Shown here: positions 6,893 to 7,496 of the stretch, one piece after another
Position numbering within the stretch: the stretch's first letter is position 1
Layout: each line of letters starts with the position of its first letter
Source of the DNA: Alkanindiges sp.
GTDB lineage: Bacteria; Pseudomonadota; Gammaproteobacteria; Pseudomonadales; Moraxellaceae
Length of the DNA stretch: 7,496 bases
Assembly (NCBI GenBank): GCA_030152125.1
Contig: JASLIR010000190.1
Span: 1 to 7,496 of the forward strand
Reading direction: 5' to 3'
The notes under the pieces: generated by a model
Told to the model about the DNA's origin: nothing
Databases searched by the model: none
Seen by the model: the letters and a program-made list of their open reading frames with translations, nothing else
Position numbers and translations under genes: made by a program

Positions 6893-6898
6893 GTATTG

Positions 6899-6913
6899 GC
6901 AAAGGCTGTGCCA
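6899..6913 (-). promoter_or_regulatory. Sigma-54 (-24/-12) promoter for the TonB-dependent receptor
   Basis: On the - strand the sequence is TGGCAC-AGCCT-TTGCC. Both halves match the consensus TGGCAC-N5-TTGC, and only the optional last base (C instead of A/T) departs. It is the best of the four elements in the window. Predicted transcription starts near 6888, about 44 nt before the ATG at 6844. A perfect TATAAT (- strand, 6915-6920) lies immediately upstream without a recognisable -35 box, so a second, weak sigma-70 start cannot be excluded. Confidence 0.75.
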
Positions 6914-6978
6914 TATTATACTTTTGTAATAATTACCTTTATTTTTTAACTAAGCTGATATTTTTAATATGGAATTTT

Positions 6979-7024
6979 ATTATCTTAAAAAAATATTTAA
7001 ATATCTTAAAACTCAATAAGATAT
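6979..7024. promoter_or_regulatory. Candidate enhancer: TATCTTAAAA direct repeats plus inverted repeat
   Basis: TATCTTAAAA occurs at 6981-6990 and again at 7002-7011, exactly 21 bp (two helical turns) apart. The second copy belongs to an inverted repeat with perfect 8-bp arms, ATATCTTA (7001-7008) and TAAGATAT (7017-7024), separated by 8 bp. The cluster centre lies about 125 bp upstream of the predicted receptor start and about 175 bp upstream of the second binding-protein start, both normal for a sigma-54 activator. ATTATCTTAAA (6979-6989) recurs inverted at 70-80 before the first operon. The bound protein is inferred, not identified. Confidence 0.45.
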
Positions 7025-7146
7025 AAATTTGCTTACACATCAGCAATACTCTGCTGCAATTAAAGCACCTGCGTTTAAAAATACCTGACCCTAAAATTTA
7101 CAAGCTATAAAAACTTATTATTTTTCAAGCAGACCCCTATATTTTT

Positions 7147-7169
7147 TTTGGCACTGCTATTTGGCACTG
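7147..7169 (+). repeat. Tandem duplication of TTTGGCACTG at the -24 region
   Basis: TTTGGCACTG occurs at 7147-7156 and 7160-7169, separated by CTA. Only the second copy has a GC at the correct distance for a -12 element. The first may be a duplicated decoy or auxiliary sigma-54 contact. The first operon's promoter also has a doubled TTGGC (125-134). Confidence 0.5.
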
Positions 7170-7177
7170 TTCCTGCA
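7162..7177 (+). promoter_or_regulatory. Sigma-54 (-24/-12) promoter for the second binding-protein gene
   Basis: The sequence is TGGCAC-N5-CTGCA, with GG at 7163-7164 and GC at 7175-7176 in correct phase. One specified base (first of the -12 half) differs from the consensus. Predicted transcription starts near 7188, about 25 nt before the ATG at 7213, leaving just enough leader for AAGG at 7202-7205. Confidence 0.65.
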
Positions 7178-7182
7178 ATTTT

Positions 7183-7195
7183 ATAGAAAATCTAT
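7183..7195. promoter_or_regulatory. Palindromic operator candidate ATAGA-AAA-TCTAT
   Basis: Perfect 5-bp arms flank AAA. It matches 12 of 13 positions of the palindrome at 103-115 before the first binding-protein gene. Here it covers the predicted transcription start, where a bound protein would block initiation. In the first operon the same motif is upstream of the -24 box, so the two sites may act differently. Confidence 0.35.
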
Positions 7196-7212
7196 TCAAT
7201 AAAGGCTTAAGC

Positions 7213-7496
7213 ATGTCCAACACTTTAAATCGTCGCCAGTTATTATCCCAAAGCCTGAGTGTGGGTGGTGGGCTGGCTTTATCCTCCGGCTTGCTGAGCG
7301 CCTGTAGTAAACCCGCCAGCAGTGGTGAACAAGCCACGGATCAACATGCCTCCAGCCAAAGCCAGCCAGCCGCTGATACCGCACCGCAGCATGGTGGCCG
7401 CATTCGCCTGGGGATTATCGACGGTAATCAGGCTGGTACGCTGGATGCGCATACCGCCATTGGTGGTGGTATTTTGCGTGGCTTTGCCCTATACAG
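7213..7496 (+). CDS. ABC transporter substrate-binding protein, family 5 (peptide/nickel type), Tat lipoprotein, 5' part only
   Basis: Only the first 94 codons are present; the gene runs off the window. The N-terminus is a twin-arginine signal with NRRQLL (6-11), a Gly/Leu/Ser-rich hydrophobic stretch (15-29) and a lipobox LSAC (28-31), so Cys31 would be lipidated and the protein exported folded. A Ser/Gln/Ala-rich linker (about 32-59) leads into GGRIRLGIID and GTLDAHTAIGGG, resembling the start of family-5 binding proteins of oligopeptide, dipeptide and nickel importers (usually GG-x-L-R-x-G followed by LDPH). The ATG is supported by AAGG at 7202-7205, 7 nt upstream. Apart from the lipobox Cys, the visible part after the signal has no Met or Cys. 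It probably opens a second importer operon. By context its ligand may be a sulfur-containing peptide or related compound; that is inference. Family assignment from this fragment is good but not certain. Confidence 0.75.
   Translation, partial: MSNTLNRRQLLSQSLSVGGGLALSSGLLSACSKPASSGEQATDQHASSQSQPAADTAPQHGGRIRLGIIDGNQAGTLDAHTAIGGGILRGFALY

Larger units (their letters stand above)
6845..7212. other. AT-rich divergent control region between the receptor and second binding-protein genes
   Basis: These 368 bp contain no convincing gene. From left to right they hold the receptor leader with a repeated ACTTAA, a - strand sigma-54 promoter (6899-6913) abutted by a perfect TATAAT on the - strand (6915-6920), a cluster of TATCTTAAAA repeats with an inverted repeat (6979-7024), an undistinguished stretch (about 7025-7140), a doubled TTTGGCACTG (7147-7169), a + strand sigma-54 promoter (7162-7177) and a palindrome (7183-7195). 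The arrangement suggests one shared activator site serving two outward-facing promoters. Confidence 0.7.

Noticed and set aside
6958..6970. ATATT-TTT-AATAT palindrome with 5-3-5 geometry like the site at 7183-7195
   Set aside because: The arms are pure A/T in a very AT-rich stretch and do not match the ATAGA/TCTAT arms; chance is likely.
7137..7384. Two overlapping - strand frames across the start of the second binding-protein gene
   Set aside because: They are antisense to a + strand frame with a clear Tat signal, lipobox and ribosome site, and they cross the promoter.

Overview
The window looks like a sulfur-scavenging locus from a Gram-negative proteobacterium. It has a TonB-dependent outer-membrane receptor, a Sec-exported periplasmic binding protein, a Tat lipoprotein binding protein and sigma-54 type promoters. 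Coding DNA is of moderate GC content and the intergenic DNA is very AT-rich. I cannot assign a genus. A beta- or gammaproteobacterium is likely; a Methylophilaceae- or Acinetobacter/Pseudomonas-like organism is only a guess.

Layout. Positions 1-203 are a regulatory region. Positions 204-3009 hold a tight three-gene block on the + strand: a periplasmic binding protein of the SsuA/TauA (NitT/TauT) type and two different inner-membrane permeases (1-bp overlap, then a 2-bp gap). A 193-bp gap with a strong hairpin and an apparent separate promoter leads to the ATPase gene (3203-3979), which completes the transporter. A bidirectional terminator (4036-4067) separates it from a convergent TonB-dependent receptor gene (6844 down to 4112, - strand). 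A 368-bp AT-rich divergent control region (6845-7212) follows. At 7213 a second binding protein begins (family 5 peptide/nickel type, Tat lipoprotein) and runs off the window edge.

How the parts may work together. The receptor would bring a scarce solute across the outer membrane. The binding protein, the two permeases and the ATPase would import an alkanesulfonate-like compound. The family-5 binding protein presumably starts a second importer outside the window. Substrates are inferred from family membership and context only.

Main observations. (1) Each of the four transcription units has a correctly spaced -24/-12 (sigma-54) promoter candidate 36-63 nt before its start codon, including the isolated ATPase gene. 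This is reminiscent of the SfnR/sigma-54 sulfur-starvation control known in pseudomonads. (2) An 11-bp motif, ATTATCTTAAA, occurs upstream of the first operon and in the divergent region. In the latter it adjoins an 8-bp-arm inverted repeat, so it is a candidate activator site. (3) A second 13-bp palindrome, ATAGAAAWTCTAT, is shared by the two binding-protein genes. (4) The mature first binding protein has one Met and no Cys in 355 residues, and the mature receptor has three Met and no Cys in about 882, which fits proteins made under sulfur starvation.
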